Notes: a model not told the origin generated them from the letters alone. Counted from the first letter of the stretch, positions 44,959-55,419 are shown. The stretch is DNA of 64,000 nucleotides from an uncultured Acidobacteriota bacterium (GCA_903916735.1 CAIWXX010000028.1:1-64000); one strand, 5' to 3'. Numbers and translations: made by a program.

Positions 44959-45565
44959 GGACGGCTATTACGTCAACCTGGGGATCGGCCTCCCGACACT
45001 GGTTGCCAATCACATTCCCAAGGGAATGGATGTGATTCTCCAGTCGGAAAACGGGATGTTGGGCGTCGGCCCGTCTCCTCTGCCGGGCGAAGAGGACCCG
45101 GATCTGATCAATGCCGGCAAAGAAACAATTACAGAAGTTCCGGGCACGGCATATTTTTCTTCAGCCGATTCATTTGCCATGATTCGTGGCGGGCATATGG
45201 ATCTGACTGTTCTCGGCGCCATGGAGGTAGACGAAAGCGGGAGTCTCGCGAATTGGATGATTCCCGGCAAGATGGTCAAGGGAATCGGTGGCGCCATGGA
45301 CCTCGTGGCCGGATCCCGCCGCGTGATCGTCGCGATGGAGCATACGACGAAGGATGGAGGGCACAAGATTGTCAAGACATGCACATTGCCGTTGACGGGA
45401 GTTGGGGTTGTCGACAGGATTATCACAGAAATCGCCGTCATCGATATTTCTGAAGGCCGGCTGGTATTGCGGGAAATTGCCGATGATACAACCATCGATG
45501 AGGTTCAGCGGCGGACGGCTCCGACACTCATCATCGATCCTCACATTGGGAAGATTCGGATATGA
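44903..45565 (+). CDS. scoB: 3-oxoacid CoA-transferase subunit B
   Basis: 220 residues. Catalytic beta subunit: the nucleophilic glutamate lies in [40 protein letters not shown] and [20 protein letters not shown] follow, all typical of ScoB/AtoA. Its start lies inside the last 56 bases of scoA (frame +1), ensuring equal synthesis of both subunits. No lyase or thiolase is nearby, so the pathway (ketone-body use or branched-chain breakdown) is open. Confidence 0.94.
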   Translation: MKNVSKRERIVRRVAQELRDGYYVNLGIGLPTLVANHIPKGMDVILQSENGMLGVGPSPLPGEEDPDLINAGKETITEVPGTAYFSSADSFAMIRGGHMDLTVLGAMEVDESGSLANWMIPGKMVKGIGGAMDLVAGSRRVIVAMEHTTKDGGHKIVKTCTLPLTGVGVVDRIITEIAVIDISEGRLVLREIADDTTIDEVQRRTAPTLIIDPHIGKIRI

Positions 45566-45611
45566 CTCGAAATCGCACGATCACTGGAACTTGTGGGACT
45601 AAGGCATACAT

Positions 45612-45624
45612 GCAATATTATTGC
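45612..45624. repeat. Short perfect palindrome GCAATA-T-TATTGC
   Basis: It lies in the gap after scoB. The 14 bases TGCAATATTATTGC here are identical to the centre of the palindrome at 239-257. A 14-base match could easily be chance, so only the palindromic form makes it worth noting. Confidence 0.4.
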
Positions 45625-45687
45625 GTGATGACATTCGTCGAATCCTGCCGGAGTCGAATGAAGATGAGTCGGAATCGGGGGTAAATC

Positions 45688-45990
45688 ATGGAGTCGCAAT
45701 CGATCATCATCGCATATCTTCAGGCGCCGAAGGAGAGGTATTGGGGTATCCTGTTGACTCTGAACCAGTCGGGGCTCACTCTGCGCGGCATGGATCTCGC
45801 GTCCTTTGATGATTGGACACAACAGGTGGCTCGTAGCGAAGAGCCTTCCATCGGGCTGACGACAATGTTTTTCCCGATGGCCCGCATTGAGAAACTCATT
45901 CTCGATGAAGCAACCGGCTCGGCGCTCTCCTTCTCCGATCAGTTTCTCACTCGCGTGGGGCGTAGCGTCAGAGAGTACCTGGAGCTCTAA
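45688..45990 (+). CDS. Small Sm-like conserved protein
   Basis: 100 residues: SIIIAYLQAPKERYWGILLT, then LNQSGLTLRGMDLASFDDWT and TMFFPMARIEKLILDEATG. The pattern of short strands, with YWGILLTLNQSGLTLRGMD, resembles an Sm/LSm-type small barrel, and the FFPMARIEKLILDE strand fits the second Sm motif. Similar short proteins occur in Acidobacteriota, as far as I recall. If the fold is right it could bind RNA or act as a scaffold; this is inference. The true start may be this ATG; no strong ribosome-binding site is visible. Confidence 0.6.
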   Translation: MESQSIIIAYLQAPKERYWGILLTLNQSGLTLRGMDLASFDDWTQQVARSEEPSIGLTTMFFPMARIEKLILDEATGSALSFSDQFLTRVGRSVREYLEL

Positions 45991-46080
45991 GCGTCGCCAC
46001 GCCTCCGATGCCTCTCGATATCAGCCTTCCGTGCCGACATGGCGACAGGAACGGGGTTTTCTATTCTAGGCCATGCACCT

Positions 46081-46098
46081 CCAACCGATCTCGGTTGG
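46081..46098. repeat. Perfect hairpin CCAACCGA-TC-TCGGTTGG
   Basis: Eight-base stem with a two-base loop in the gap upstream of the histidine kinase. A related AACCGAGAACGGTGGTT stretch lies about 50 bases further on. No T-run follows, so it is not an obvious terminator. Confidence 0.55.
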
Positions 46099-46251
46099 TG
46101 TTCAACAGCCGGTTATGCCACGAGGAGCGTTCGTTGCCGGGAACCTACAACCGAGAACGGTGGTTGAGCGGTTCTGTTGCTCTACCACGGTTTCTCTTTT
46201 ATATTTTCCAGTGATGACGATTGGATAATGGTTTGAAAGACGTACGGCTCT

Positions 46252-48714
46252 ATGAAAAAAATTAAGAGATCACATGGCTTGATATCGGCGCCTCGGAGCC
46301 GCGGATCCCTGGCAGATGAGATGGCCAAGGCGGCGACAACCGAGAAAAATCGCCGGCGGTCGACTCAGCTCAACGCGATCCGTCAGATGGCGCTGGATAT
46401 GACGACTGAGCTGAATCTGGATACCCTCCTTCGCTCGATCTGCTCGAATGCGATTGAGCTGCTGGGATGCGCCAGTGGTGGGCTTTATCTCTACCGGCCT
46501 GAAATGGACCTTTTGGAATACTGCATTGCTCTTGGGACCATCTCATTGCCTCTCGGACATACGCTTCGGAAAGGCGAAGGACTTTCGGGAAAAATACTCG
46601 AAACAGGCCGACCTCTTGCTGTCGATGACTACATTCATTGGGAAGGCCGGGCCACCCAATTCGATGGTCAGCCTGCGAACGCTGTTGTCGGAGTCCCGAT
46701 TCGGTGGGTAGATCATTTCCTGGGCGTTCTGAATGTCATGGCCCTGGCCCCTCGGCGGTTTACACCTGAAGATGTCGAAATCCTGAGCCTTCTGGCCACT
46801 CACGCAGCCGCCGCCATTGAAAATGCCGCCCTCTATGAACGGGTCCGCACATCAGAGGAGCGTTACCGCGTTATTTCAGAACTCAAGTCCGACTTCGCGA
46901 TGTCTTACTGCATCGAGCCCGGTGGGAAGCGCGTGCTGGAATGGGTGACGGATTCATTCGTCCGTGTCACGGGATGGACGTTCGAAGACGTTTCGCGGAA
47001 TGGGTGGGGTGGCCTCGTTCACCCCGATGATGCGTCTCTCATGCTCGATCATCTCCATTCTGCGCTTTCGGGGAATCCTGTTGTGACAGAGTTTCGCATA
47101 GCGACCAAGGCGGGTAAGGTTCGCCGGCTTCACATCAGCGCCCGCCCTATCTGGGATGCCGACCACACGCGAATCGTTCGCATTTATGAAGCGGCCTCCG
47201 ATATCACCGAGCGAAACCGGGCTGAAGAGGCGCTGAGGGAGAGCGAAGGCAAGTACAAATCGCTTATGGACCAGCTCCCGGTCGGGGTTTATCGTACGAT
47301 GGCCGATGGACAAATCTTGCATGCAAACCCGGCGGTGGCATCCATGTTCGGCTACAAAAGTGTGGAAGAACTTTTGGAATCATGCCGGGCGCAAGATGTC
47401 TATCAGGACCCGCAGGAACGCCGAAAACAAGTTCTGGAATGGAAGCTGACCGGGGGGGTTACCAGCCATGAAATCAGGCTTCTCCGGCGAGATGGAAAAC
47501 AGATTTGGGTGCGTGATACAGGGCGGGTCTTTCTCAATCCATCGGGTGAGATCAACTATATCGACGGAATCATGGAGGACATCACCGAACACAAGAGAAT
47601 GGAAGAGGAACTTCTGCAGGCGCAGAAGATGGAAGCGATCGGGCGTTTGGCCGGCGGAGTGGCTCATGATTTCAATAACCTCATGCAGGTCATGTTGAGT
47701 CTCTCCCCACTGCTCCTCTCCCAACGCCATAACCCGGATCGAGTCGCTGAAATCGCGGCTGAGATGGAGCATCAGGTAAAACGCGGAGCTCACCTGAGCC
47801 GGCAGCTCCTGCTCTTCTCGCGGCGCCATACAACCAAGTTCGAACAGATTGATCTGAACTCATTGACCTCCGATACGGCGGAGCTGTTGCAGCGGCTGCT
47901 GCGCGAGAATATTGTTCTCCGTCTCGATCTCGCGACGGAGCAACTACCGGTTGAAGCAGATCTAGGTCAATTGGAGCAGGTGCTGATCAATCTCGCCTTG
48001 AACGCCACCGATGCAATGGATGAAGGTGGGACACTCACAATCCGCACTCATGCCCAGGGGTCCGACTGGGTTGTGCTTTCAGTCAAAGACACCGGTCATG
48101 GAATACCGGAAGAGATACGCGAACGTATTTTTGAACCCTTCTTCACGACGAAAAGTTCGGAAAAGGGGACAGGTCTGGGGCTCTCAGTTGTTCATGGAAT
48201 CGTTTCTCAGCACAAAGGCCGCATTGAGGTCACGAGCCGAGTCGGCGAAGGGACCGTCTTTGATGTTGTGCTGCCATATGCGCGGGGCGATGGAATTCTT
48301 ACAGCCGATGCGAATACAGCCGCTTTGGAAAAAACCTTTGCGGGCTATGGCGAACGGGTGCTTTTGGTTGAAGATGAGGAAGCGGCCCGAGAAGGCTTGC
48401 GCGATCTCCTCGGCGTTCTGGGCTATCATGTCATCGATGTCGATAGCGGTGAGCAGGCTCAGTTACTGCCACCGGAAACCGAAGTCGATGTGCTTCTCAC
48501 GGATGTGATGCTTCCCGGCATCTCCGGATCCGATCTGGCTGATCATCTCAAAATCCGATGGCCGGATTTAAAAATCATTCTGATGTCCGGATATACCGAG
48601 GATGTTGCCGTGAGGCGTGGTGTTCGAAACAAGCGGTTGCGGTTTCTTCAGAAACCGTTTGATATGCGGGCTCTTGGCCGAGAACTACGCGCCGTGCTGG
48701 AAGAGCCGAATTGA
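46252..48714 (+). CDS. Hybrid sensor histidine kinase (GAF-PAS-PAS-HK-REC)
   Basis: 820 residues, no transmembrane helix, so cytosolic. GAF domain at about 40-200 ([20 protein letters not shown]); PAS 1 at about 215-325 ([20 protein letters not shown]); PAS 2 at about 335-450 ([20 protein letters not shown]). The dimerisation domain has the phospho-accepting H472 in [14 protein letters not shown]. The ATPase part has [23 protein letters not shown] and [12 protein letters not shown]. The C-terminal receiver has D751 in [12 protein letters not shown] and K in FLQKPFDM. It has no output partner alongside, so phosphotransfer to a distant regulator is likely. It lies convergent with the FG-GAP gene. 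Confidence 0.93.
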   Translation: MKKIKRSHGLISAPRSRGSLADEMAKAATTEKNRRRSTQLNAIRQMALDMTTELNLDTLLRSICSNAIELLGCASGGLYLYRPEMDLLEYCIALGTISLPLGHTLRKGEGLSGKILETGRPLAVDDYIHWEGRATQFDGQPANAVVGVPIRWVDHFLGVLNVMALAPRRFTPEDVEILSLLATHAAAAIENAALYERVRTSEERYRVISELKSDFAMSYCIEPGGKRVLEWVTDSFVRVTGWTFEDVSRNGWGGLVHPDDASLMLDHLHSALSGNPVVTEFRIATKAGKVRRLHISARPIWDADHTRIVRIYEAASDITERNRAEEALRESEGKYKSLMDQLPVGVYRTMADGQILHANPAVASMFGYKSVEELLESCRAQDVYQDPQERRKQVLEWKLTGGVTSHEIRLLRRDGKQIWVRDTGRVFLNPSGEINYIDGIMEDITEHKRMEEELLQAQKMEAIGRLAGGVAHDFNNLMQVMLSLSPLLLSQRHNPDRVAEIAAEMEHQVKRGAHLSRQLLLFSRRHTTKFEQIDLNSLTSDTAELLQRLLRENIVLRLDLATEQLPVEADLGQLEQVLINLALNATDAMDEGGTLTIRTHAQGSDWVVLSVKDTGHGIPEEIRERIFEPFFTTKSSEKGTGLGLSVVHGIVSQHKGRIEVTSRVGEGTVFDVVLPYARGDGILTADANTAALEKTFAGYGERVLLVEDEEAAREGLRDLLGVLGYHVIDVDSGEQAQLLPPETEVDVLLTDVMLPGISGSDLADHLKIRWPDLKIILMSGYTEDVAVRRGVRNKRLRFLQKPFDMRALGRELRAVLEEPN

Positions 48715-48731
48715 CAAATCTCCCCGCCGGC

Positions 48732-50156
48732 CTATTGATGATAATAAATCAGGTTGCCGTTATTCTCCCAATCGGTGATGCCCATATCCAATTTGACTGA
48801 GTGTTGATAGGTGATGACGATGCTTTTCGCGGGGGGCGTTTTCAAAGAAATCCAGCTGTTCACCAAGTTGCAGCAATAGCTGGAAGAGTGTAGCGGCTTT
48901 CCATCCACGACCACCCGAAGAATTTTTTCAATTGGTTGCCTGTCCAAATAGTACAAGCTGCGAGGCGCAGATTTGATTTCGCTGAGAGAATGCAGCGCTT
49001 TTGTTTTCCCAGTGACGATATCTTTGTTCTCTTTCGCCGTCCTCAGGCCGTCCCGATTCACATCGCCGAAAAAGATCGCTTCTGCGACAAGCGAGGGAGT
49101 GGAGTCCCAGGTTGGAGTGGCAGGCAACCCAGAGCTCGTATTAAGAAAAATATGGACTTTGTCCCACCAGGCACCTGTCGCCATATCCAGCCGGCCATCG
49201 TTGTTCAGGTCGGCCAGGGCGACTGCGGAAACCATGCCGGCGTCGTATGACCAACTGTAAGTCGGTGTGAAGGACCGGCCTGTGGCGGCATACAACTTGA
49301 AAAGCCCGGCACCTCCGGGCATCTGATTGTTGTCACTCACGATCAGATCCCGGCGTCCATCCCCGGTCAAATCACCGAGGGCCAGAGTGTTGGCGAATTG
49401 AGTCATGCTATCGGTGCTGTGCCAGTCAGGCACTTTCCTGATCACACCCTTGTTGTTCCGATAAATCCAATTTGAAGTCCCGCTGCCGATGGCGACCACA
49501 TCCTGATCCCCGTCGTCATCAACATCGCAGAACTCCATGTGATCCAGGTTGAGTGTATCCGTTGTCTGCCAGGATGGCGAAGATTCCAACACACCATTAT
49601 TGTTAAAGAAAATGAAGTTCGGCCAGCGTCGAGACCCATACGAGTCTGTCGAACCAACCAGCAGATCCAGGTCCCCATCCCTGTCCGGGTCGCCGAATGC
49701 ACAATGCCATGCATTGAAGCTGTTTGACGAGATCCAATCAGGAGTTCGGGAGAGGGTTCCATGTTTGTTGAGGTAGAGTTTTACTCCCGGCCTTCCCCCA
49801 TCAGCCACCAGCACAGTGACGGCAACATCAAGCCAGCCGTCCTTGTTGACATCTCCAACCGCTAAATGCCCATGCTCATCGATATCATCGGAGATCCAAC
49901 TGGGACTTGTTTCCAGGATGCCCTTCTTGTTGATGTAAACACATAGCGGTTCACGCCTCATGTCGTTGCCGTTGGAGACCACGAGATCCGGCCATCCATC
50001 ATTATTGAGATCGGCAAACTGCCCGCCGGTTGCGTAGTGTTGATCCGTGGACCGCCAATCCGGGCTTGTCTTGTAAATGGTTTGCCCTTGAAGATGAACA
50101 ACCGCGAGAAGGCCGGCCAGGACCGGCAGATGCTTCTGAATCGATCCTCGTCCCAC
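48732..50156 (-). CDS. Secreted FG-GAP/VCBS repeat protein
   Basis: 474 residues with signal peptide KHLPVLAGLLAVVHLQGQ. Seven calcium-loop motifs of the DxNxDGxxD type are visible (DLNNDGWPD, DVNKDGWLD, DPDRDGDLD, DVDDDGDQD, DLTGDGRRD, DLNNDGRLD, DVNRDG), fitting a seven-bladed propeller. After it comes a C-terminal domain of about 100 residues (VVVDGKPLHSSSYCCNLVNS). The GTG start overlaps the stop of prmA by one base (TAGTG), so translation is coupled to a cytosolic methyltransferase, which is odd. Probable role: extracellular adhesion or glycan binding. Confidence 0.8.
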   Translation of the reverse strand: MGRGSIQKHLPVLAGLLAVVHLQGQTIYKTSPDWRSTDQHYATGGQFADLNNDGWPDLVVSNGNDMRREPLCVYINKKGILETSPSWISDDIDEHGHLAVGDVNKDGWLDVAVTVLVADGGRPGVKLYLNKHGTLSRTPDWISSNSFNAWHCAFGDPDRDGDLDLLVGSTDSYGSRRWPNFIFFNNNGVLESSPSWQTTDTLNLDHMEFCDVDDDGDQDVVAIGSGTSNWIYRNNKGVIRKVPDWHSTDSMTQFANTLALGDLTGDGRRDLIVSDNNQMPGGAGLFKLYAATGRSFTPTYSWSYDAGMVSAVALADLNNDGRLDMATGAWWDKVHIFLNTSSGLPATPTWDSTPSLVAEAIFFGDVNRDGLRTAKENKDIVTGKTKALHSLSEIKSAPRSLYYLDRQPIEKILRVVVDGKPLHSSSYCCNLVNSWISLKTPPAKSIVITYQHSVKLDMGITDWENNGNLIYYHQ

Positions 50157-51004
50157 TATTTTTTATCTCTTTCCGCCGTGAATGTGACCCATTCCCCTTC
50201 GTGCCGCCGCTTGACGATAGAGAAATGGTGCCGCTTCAATGCACCCGTCACCTGGGCTTCTTGCCGCCCAGCGAGGATGCCGGCAAGGACGAGCCGGCCG
50301 CCGTCGGCGCATTTTTCCGAAAGAGCCTGCATGTGAGCAAGGATGATCTCGGACGAGATGTTCGCCAGCACCATCTCATATATTCTTCCAGTGACGGCCG
50401 CTAGGTCACCATGAATCGCCCGGACGATCCGCTCGACACCGTTGCTGGATATGTTTTTCTTTGCGATGTCGACGGCGTCTGGATCGTTCTCGACTGCATC
50501 GACCCGGCGCGCTCCGCATTTGGCCGCAGCAATGGCCAGGATTCCACTTCCTGTGCCGACATCCAGAACTGTCATACCCGCCCCGACGAATGACTCGACG
50601 GCCTCGAGGCAATGTCGTGTCGATGCATGTGAACCGGTTCCAAACGCGCGTTCGATTGGAATATTGATCGTGTGTCTTCCCGTCCTCTCGATCCCATCCA
50701 CCGGCGTAATAAGAAATGCATTCCCGACTTGGATTGGCACCTGAGTCTGTCGGAAAAATCGAAGCCAGTCTTCGTCCTCGATGATCGAGTAGGTGACAAG
50801 CGTCGACGGTGGCGCTCCCTTTTCGATGATCTTCTTCAAACGTGGCAGGCTGACCTGATGATCGAAATAGGCAACAATTCTGAGTTGTTTTTTTGAGATC
50901 TCCTCTTCCTCGATCCCAATCGTAGCAAAATCATGGCAGTGCGAGACGACGACCTCTGAGAATTTCGGCGAACAAGAAATCTCGATCCTCTTGAAAATTT
51001 TCAT
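50156..51004 (-). CDS. prmA: Ribosomal protein L11 methyltransferase
   Basis: 282 residues, the usual size. SAM-dependent enzyme that trimethylates L11. The N-terminal L11-binding domain is followed by FGTGSHASTRHCLEAVESF, the SAM motif LDVGTGSGILAIAAAKCGA, ENDPDAVDIAKKN, and the substrate-site VLANISSEIIL. ATG at 51004 is chosen since AAAGGATTCGG precedes it; a longer frame starts earlier without family match. Last residues ERDKK lead straight into the GTG start of the FG-GAP gene. Confidence 0.93.
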   Translation of the reverse strand: MKIFKRIEISCSPKFSEVVVSHCHDFATIGIEEEEISKKQLRIVAYFDHQVSLPRLKKIIEKGAPPSTLVTYSIIEDEDWLRFFRQTQVPIQVGNAFLITPVDGIERTGRHTINIPIERAFGTGSHASTRHCLEAVESFVGAGMTVLDVGTGSGILAIAAAKCGARRVDAVENDPDAVDIAKKNISSNGVERIVRAIHGDLAAVTGRIYEMVLANISSEIILAHMQALSEKCADGGRLVLAGILAGRQEAQVTGALKRHHFSIVKRRHEGEWVTFTAERDKK

Positions 51005-51131
51005 CCGAATCCTTTTCCACAAAATCTGCGGAAATCACTGTGGAAATAAGAGAAAAAACCTCCGAAACTCACTGACAGCATTGACGTTTCTTCAGATTGC
51101 ACATCTGTTCGGCATTTGCGAATAGCCGTTA

Positions 51132-53129
51132 TTATTCAGTTACTTCGGCTCGCCGCGAATCCCAATAGATATAGGCGACGAGGAGCGCGCACATGATGAT
51201 ACCGATCGGCTCTCCCAGCGAAGTGTACCAGTGCGTTGGTTCTCCATCGATCCATTTTCCATCCTGCAAAATTTGCGGAATGCCGAAGCTGATGAAGCGA
51301 TTAATGCCGAAGAAGCGCAGGACGATTCCGACGATTCCCATTAAAGCGCCGCCCGCGATGAATCCGGAGGCGATGAGAGTTCCGCGGGTGATACGTGCGG
51401 CGCCAACCTTCGGGTCACGCGCCCCTTTCTCGAGACGATGTGCGATGTAACCGCCGAGAAGCAGCGGAGTGTTAAGCTCCATGGGCAAGTACATGCCCAG
51501 GGCGAAAGCGAGAGGCGGGAGCTTGATCAATTCCATGGTGACCGCGATGAATGCTCCAACTCCGTAGAGAATCCACGGCACAGGCTCTTCCGACATCATT
51601 GATTTGATGATCGTTGCCATCAAATTGGCCTGAGGGGCGGGTATCTTGACCCAGCCTTCAGTTCGATTGATCAGGAAAATGGCAAGACCGACGAAGAAGG
51701 CGGCCAGGATGATCCCGATGAACTTGAACCGCTCCTGATTACGAGGCGTTGACCCGCACCAATACCCGATTTTCAAGTCCGTGACAAAGCCGCCTGCGAC
51801 GCTGAGAGCCGTACAGACAACGCCTCCGATGAGGAGTGATGAGAACATTCCGGCCGGCCCACGCAACCCTAACTTGACGAGCACCAAGCTGCTGAGAATG
51901 AGCGTCACGAGTGTCATGCCGGAAACCGGGTTGGTGCCGACGATCGCTGTTGCATTGGCGGCAACGGTTGTAAAGAGGAAGCTCAGGATAAAGGCCATCA
52001 GGATTCCGACAAGTGCGATTGAAAACGTCGTAAGCGATTTGAAGAAGACGAGAAGGCACAGTCCCGTGATCCCGATGACCATGATGACGGTCGACATGCG
52101 GATATCTCTGTCCGTGCGGATGTTCTCGCCATGAGCTCCCTTGAATATCTCACGGAATCCCAGCGAAAAGGATGCGATGATTATTTTCATGTTCTTGATG
52201 ATACCGATGAACCCGGCACACGCCATCGCGCCGATGCCGATTTTGCGGGCATAAACCGAAAAGATGTCGGTCGCAGACATGACCGAAAGAGGCACCGTTC
52301 CCGGGTAGACCGGCATGGAGACGTGACTACCGATGTAGCCGATAATCGGCACGATAATCAGACAGGACAAGAAACTCCCGGCGCAGATAATCGACGAATA
52401 GCGGAAGCCGACGATATAGCCCAGGCCGATGATCGAAGCCAGCCCATCCAGGCGAAACATCATCTTGGCTTTTTCGGTGAGTACCCGGCCAAACTCGAAT
52501 GTCTGGAGCGTGATGTTGTCCTTCCAGAGGTTGAAACTGGTTGCGAGCAGATCGAAAATCCCGCCGATTCCCATGGCGGTCACGAGCACTTTCGCCTGTT
52601 CGCCGCCGGCCTCGCCGGTGATCAGCACTTCCGTTGTGGCGGTTGCTTCGGGGTAGGGGAGCTTCCCATGCAACTCGGCGACAAAATACCGGCGCAGCGG
52701 AATCAGGAGAACGATGCCGAGGCATCCTCCAAGCAGCGCCACGAGAAAAATCTGGTAAAGATGGGGAGTCAGTTGCAGAATGAAGAGCGCCGGGATTGTG
52801 AAGATGGCCCCGGCGACGACGACTCCGCTGGCTGCCCCAATCGATTGAATGATGACGTTCTCGAGGATCGTGTTCTTGCGGCGGAAGAGGCCGCTCATGC
52901 CGACCGCAAGGATGGAGATCGGGATGGCTGCTTCGAAAACCTGCCCGACACGCAATCCCAGGTAGGCGGCTGCAAATGAAAAAATGATGCAGAGCAGCAT
53001 TCCTGCAAAGAGGGACCTGACGGTCACCTCTTCGATCACCCTCTCGGCAGGGATAAACGGGATGTACTTCTCTCCAGGTTTCAATTCCTTGTAGGCATTG
53101 TCGGGAAGTGTCTGTGCCACGGCTCTCAT
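51132..53129 (-). CDS. OPT family oligopeptide transporter
   Basis: 665 residues, about 15-16 transmembrane helices. Proton-coupled uptake of small peptides. Hallmarks are GKLPYPEATATTEVL near residue 155 and TNPVSGMTLVTLIL near residue 400, with RSLFAGMLLCIIFSFAAAYL at the start of the first helix. This is the bacterial oligopeptide subgroup rather than the yellow-stripe metal-complex type. AAGGAG lies just before the ATG. Its neighbour is a secreted or periplasmic S9 peptidase in the same orientation, so the pair may degrade and import peptides. Confidence 0.92.
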   Translation of the reverse strand: MRAVAQTLPDNAYKELKPGEKYIPFIPAERVIEEVTVRSLFAGMLLCIIFSFAAAYLGLRVGQVFEAAIPISILAVGMSGLFRRKNTILENVIIQSIGAASGVVVAGAIFTIPALFILQLTPHLYQIFLVALLGGCLGIVLLIPLRRYFVAELHGKLPYPEATATTEVLITGEAGGEQAKVLVTAMGIGGIFDLLATSFNLWKDNITLQTFEFGRVLTEKAKMMFRLDGLASIIGLGYIVGFRYSSIICAGSFLSCLIIVPIIGYIGSHVSMPVYPGTVPLSVMSATDIFSVYARKIGIGAMACAGFIGIIKNMKIIIASFSLGFREIFKGAHGENIRTDRDIRMSTVIMVIGITGLCLLVFFKSLTTFSIALVGILMAFILSFLFTTVAANATAIVGTNPVSGMTLVTLILSSLVLVKLGLRGPAGMFSSLLIGGVVCTALSVAGGFVTDLKIGYWCGSTPRNQERFKFIGIILAAFFVGLAIFLINRTEGWVKIPAPQANLMATIIKSMMSEEPVPWILYGVGAFIAVTMELIKLPPLAFALGMYLPMELNTPLLLGGYIAHRLEKGARDPKVGAARITRGTLIASGFIAGGALMGIVGIVLRFFGINRFISFGIPQILQDGKWIDGEPTHWYTSLGEPIGIIMCALLVAYIYWDSRRAEVTE

Positions 53130-53280
53130 TCTCCTTGGAGTGATGTAAAAAAAATTTATCGGTCCTCAGCCCCGATTGAGTCGCTCGTCAATCCGTTCCA
53201 TTGCCTGGTCTGCGACAGGCATATCCAAGACGTAATTTCAGAGTTCTGTTTGCAGGGCAGATCATGTGAGTCATTTCCAC

Positions 53281-55284
53281 TCATTTGAATTGTAAATAGG
53301 TCTTCCACCAGTCGAGAATTCGAATGGTTCGATCAAAACGATGATGAGGCTCGCCGATGGATCGCCACTCATGGCTTTCTCTGGGGTAACGAAGGAAGAC
53401 GACTTCCTTGCCGAGCCTCTTGAGCGTGATGAACCACTCTTCCGCCTGTTGGATGTTCGTGCGGTAGTCATCTTCGCCATGGATGATCAGGAGCGGCGTC
53501 TGCACATTTTTGGCATAGGTGATCGGCGATTGTTTCTTATAGAGGCCATCCTTCTCCCAGGGCAATCCGAATTCACTCTCCCAATCGATCTGACAGTCAT
53601 CCGTTCCGAAGCTGCTCGTGAAGTTGCAGAGTCCTTCTTCGGAAATCGCCGCGCAAAAACGGTTGGTATGACCGATGATCCAATTCGTCATGATTCCGCC
53701 ATAGCTCAAGCCTGTGACGGCGATCCGTTTCGGGTCGATGAACCCCGTTGCCACAGCGGCATCGACGGCTGCCATCATGTCCTGGTAATCGCGGTTGCCC
53801 CAATCAGCTTTGATGGCATCGGCAAAGGCCTGGCCGTAACCCGAGCTCCCTCGCGGATTGCAGTAGAGAACGACATACCCTTGTCCGGCCCAGAGCTCCC
53901 GCTCGAAGTTGAAAGCATTTCCATAAAACCAGATTGGGCCCCCGTGGATCGTCAGGATCAGCGGATATTTCCCGGTCGAATTAAAAGCGGGAGGCTTGAG
54001 AAGCCATCCATCTATTGATGTTCCATCGGCGGAATGTATCGGGAGTTTCTCCGGCGCACCGATCCAATGGTCCTTGAGCCATTCTTGTTGATGAGAGGTC
54101 AGACGCTTCAGGTTCTTGCCATCGATCGTGGAAAGATACACTTCAGTTGATTCGACCGCCGTCTGGCGCCCGTGCAGCAGGAGTTCCGTTCGTTCGTTGA
54201 AAAACGGGTATTCGACCTGCCCCTCGCATCCAATTAGTTTGATGGGAGTACCGCTTTTTGTTGAATCACACTGGAAAAGCGCGGTGTCTGCGCCGATCTC
54301 GAGCAGAATGTAAATCGACTTGCCGTCGCGACTCCATCGAGGCGCGCACAGCCGTTCATCGTTGTATCCCTCAAAGGATACATTCCGATCGAATGCGCTC
54401 GTGAGATCGACAGCGTTCCGACCGCCGGCGTCCATCGACCAGAGATCGTACATGGCGTACCAATCGGTTGCGCGCCGGGATCTCAGGTAAGCGATCCGCC
54501 GGCCGTCCGGCGAATATCGCGGATTCTCTTCGCTTTCGGGTGTGTCCGTCAGTCTTTCTATTTTGCCGCCGCCGGTTGGGATCGAGCAGATATCGGTATT
54601 GTAGTTGAAGTCGTGGTCTTGAGTCAGATTGGCGGTGAAGAGGATTCGTGCGCCATCGGGCGAGTATGTCGGATTGGCGACCGAGATCATGCTGTCCGTC
54701 AATTTTCTCACCGCACCCGTCCGGAGATCGCCCTCAAAGATCTGTTCTTCGTGTTCGTCCAGGTAACCAACCCCGTCAATCCTGTACCGGTACCGCGTGA
54801 TCACCTTCACATCCGTCTCTTGTTTCTGGGCAGGCACCTTCGCGAGGAAACAGAGATGAGTTGAGTCCGGTGACCATGTGATCGACGACATGTCGGAATC
54901 CAGCGTGAAAGGCGCAAAGGGTTCGCCGCCGTTTCGTGGCATCAGGAAGATTCGCGACGTGCTTTCCCTGCTGGAAATAAAAGCCAGCCATCGGCCGTCG
55001 GGCGAATAGCGTGGTTCGGAGTCATGCCCGTCACCGTTGGTGAGACTGCGAGGCGCAGAATCGCCCGTCAGGCCCACTTCATAAATATGACTTAGATATG
55101 AATTTTTATTACGGTTGATCGTCGACAGAACATAGGCTGCATAGCGCCCATCCGGCGATGGAACGATCTCGCTGACAGAGGATTCGTTCCAAAGATCTTC
55201 AGGGGCCAGCGGCTTGGTTTCGGAGGCGGGAAGCAGGAGAGCCAGGGACATACACAGTCCAATTGCACTGATGCTTATATTCAT
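53281..55284 (-). CDS. S9 family prolyl-oligopeptidase-like peptidase
   Basis: 667 residues from the ATG at 55284, chosen because it gives a signal peptide (ISAIGLCMSLALLLPASE). A TolB-like beta-propeller follows at about 30-400 (repeats of YSPDGRWLAFIS and YSPDGARILFTA). The alpha/beta-hydrolase domain is C-terminal. Catalytic residues are S527 in GLSYGGIMTN, Asp in HGEDDYRTNIQQ and His in RESHEWRS. Acylaminoacyl-peptidase-like enzymes of this kind trim short peptides. It lies 151 bases from the OPT transporter gene and probably supplies it. Confidence 0.92.
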   Translation of the reverse strand: MNISISAIGLCMSLALLLPASETKPLAPEDLWNESSVSEIVPSPDGRYAAYVLSTINRNKNSYLSHIYEVGLTGDSAPRSLTNGDGHDSEPRYSPDGRWLAFISSRESTSRIFLMPRNGGEPFAPFTLDSDMSSITWSPDSTHLCFLAKVPAQKQETDVKVITRYRYRIDGVGYLDEHEEQIFEGDLRTGAVRKLTDSMISVANPTYSPDGARILFTANLTQDHDFNYNTDICSIPTGGGKIERLTDTPESEENPRYSPDGRRIAYLRSRRATDWYAMYDLWSMDAGGRNAVDLTSAFDRNVSFEGYNDERLCAPRWSRDGKSIYILLEIGADTALFQCDSTKSGTPIKLIGCEGQVEYPFFNERTELLLHGRQTAVESTEVYLSTIDGKNLKRLTSHQQEWLKDHWIGAPEKLPIHSADGTSIDGWLLKPPAFNSTGKYPLILTIHGGPIWFYGNAFNFERELWAGQGYVVLYCNPRGSSGYGQAFADAIKADWGNRDYQDMMAAVDAAVATGFIDPKRIAVTGLSYGGIMTNWIIGHTNRFCAAISEEGLCNFTSSFGTDDCQIDWESEFGLPWEKDGLYKKQSPITYAKNVQTPLLIIHGEDDYRTNIQQAEEWFITLKRLGKEVVFLRYPRESHEWRSIGEPHHRFDRTIRILDWWKTYLQFK

Positions 55285-55419
55285 AACGGGGTATTCTAAT
55301 ACAGGGATGGCTGAAGGCAAAGAGGATGTCATCTCCCAGGAATTCCGTCACGCCTCCAAGCCCGCGTAGCGCTTGTCGATGACTGGCAAAGGGCGCACGA
55401 AAACCGCTATGATGACACC

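Noticed and set aside
45612-45624. Link between this palindrome and the ParB-copy palindrome at 239-257
   Set aside because: They share 14 bases, but an AT-rich 14-base match is expected by chance in a window of this size; kept only as a minor feature.
48732-50156. FG-GAP repeats considered as a DNA repeat array or CRISPR
   Set aside because: The repetition is at protein level only (calcium-loop motifs); the DNA units are diverged and there are no spacers.
52131-52979. Plus-strand frame of 282 codons
   Set aside because: Antisense to the OPT transporter; rich in Asp, Arg and His as expected for a complement of a membrane protein gene.
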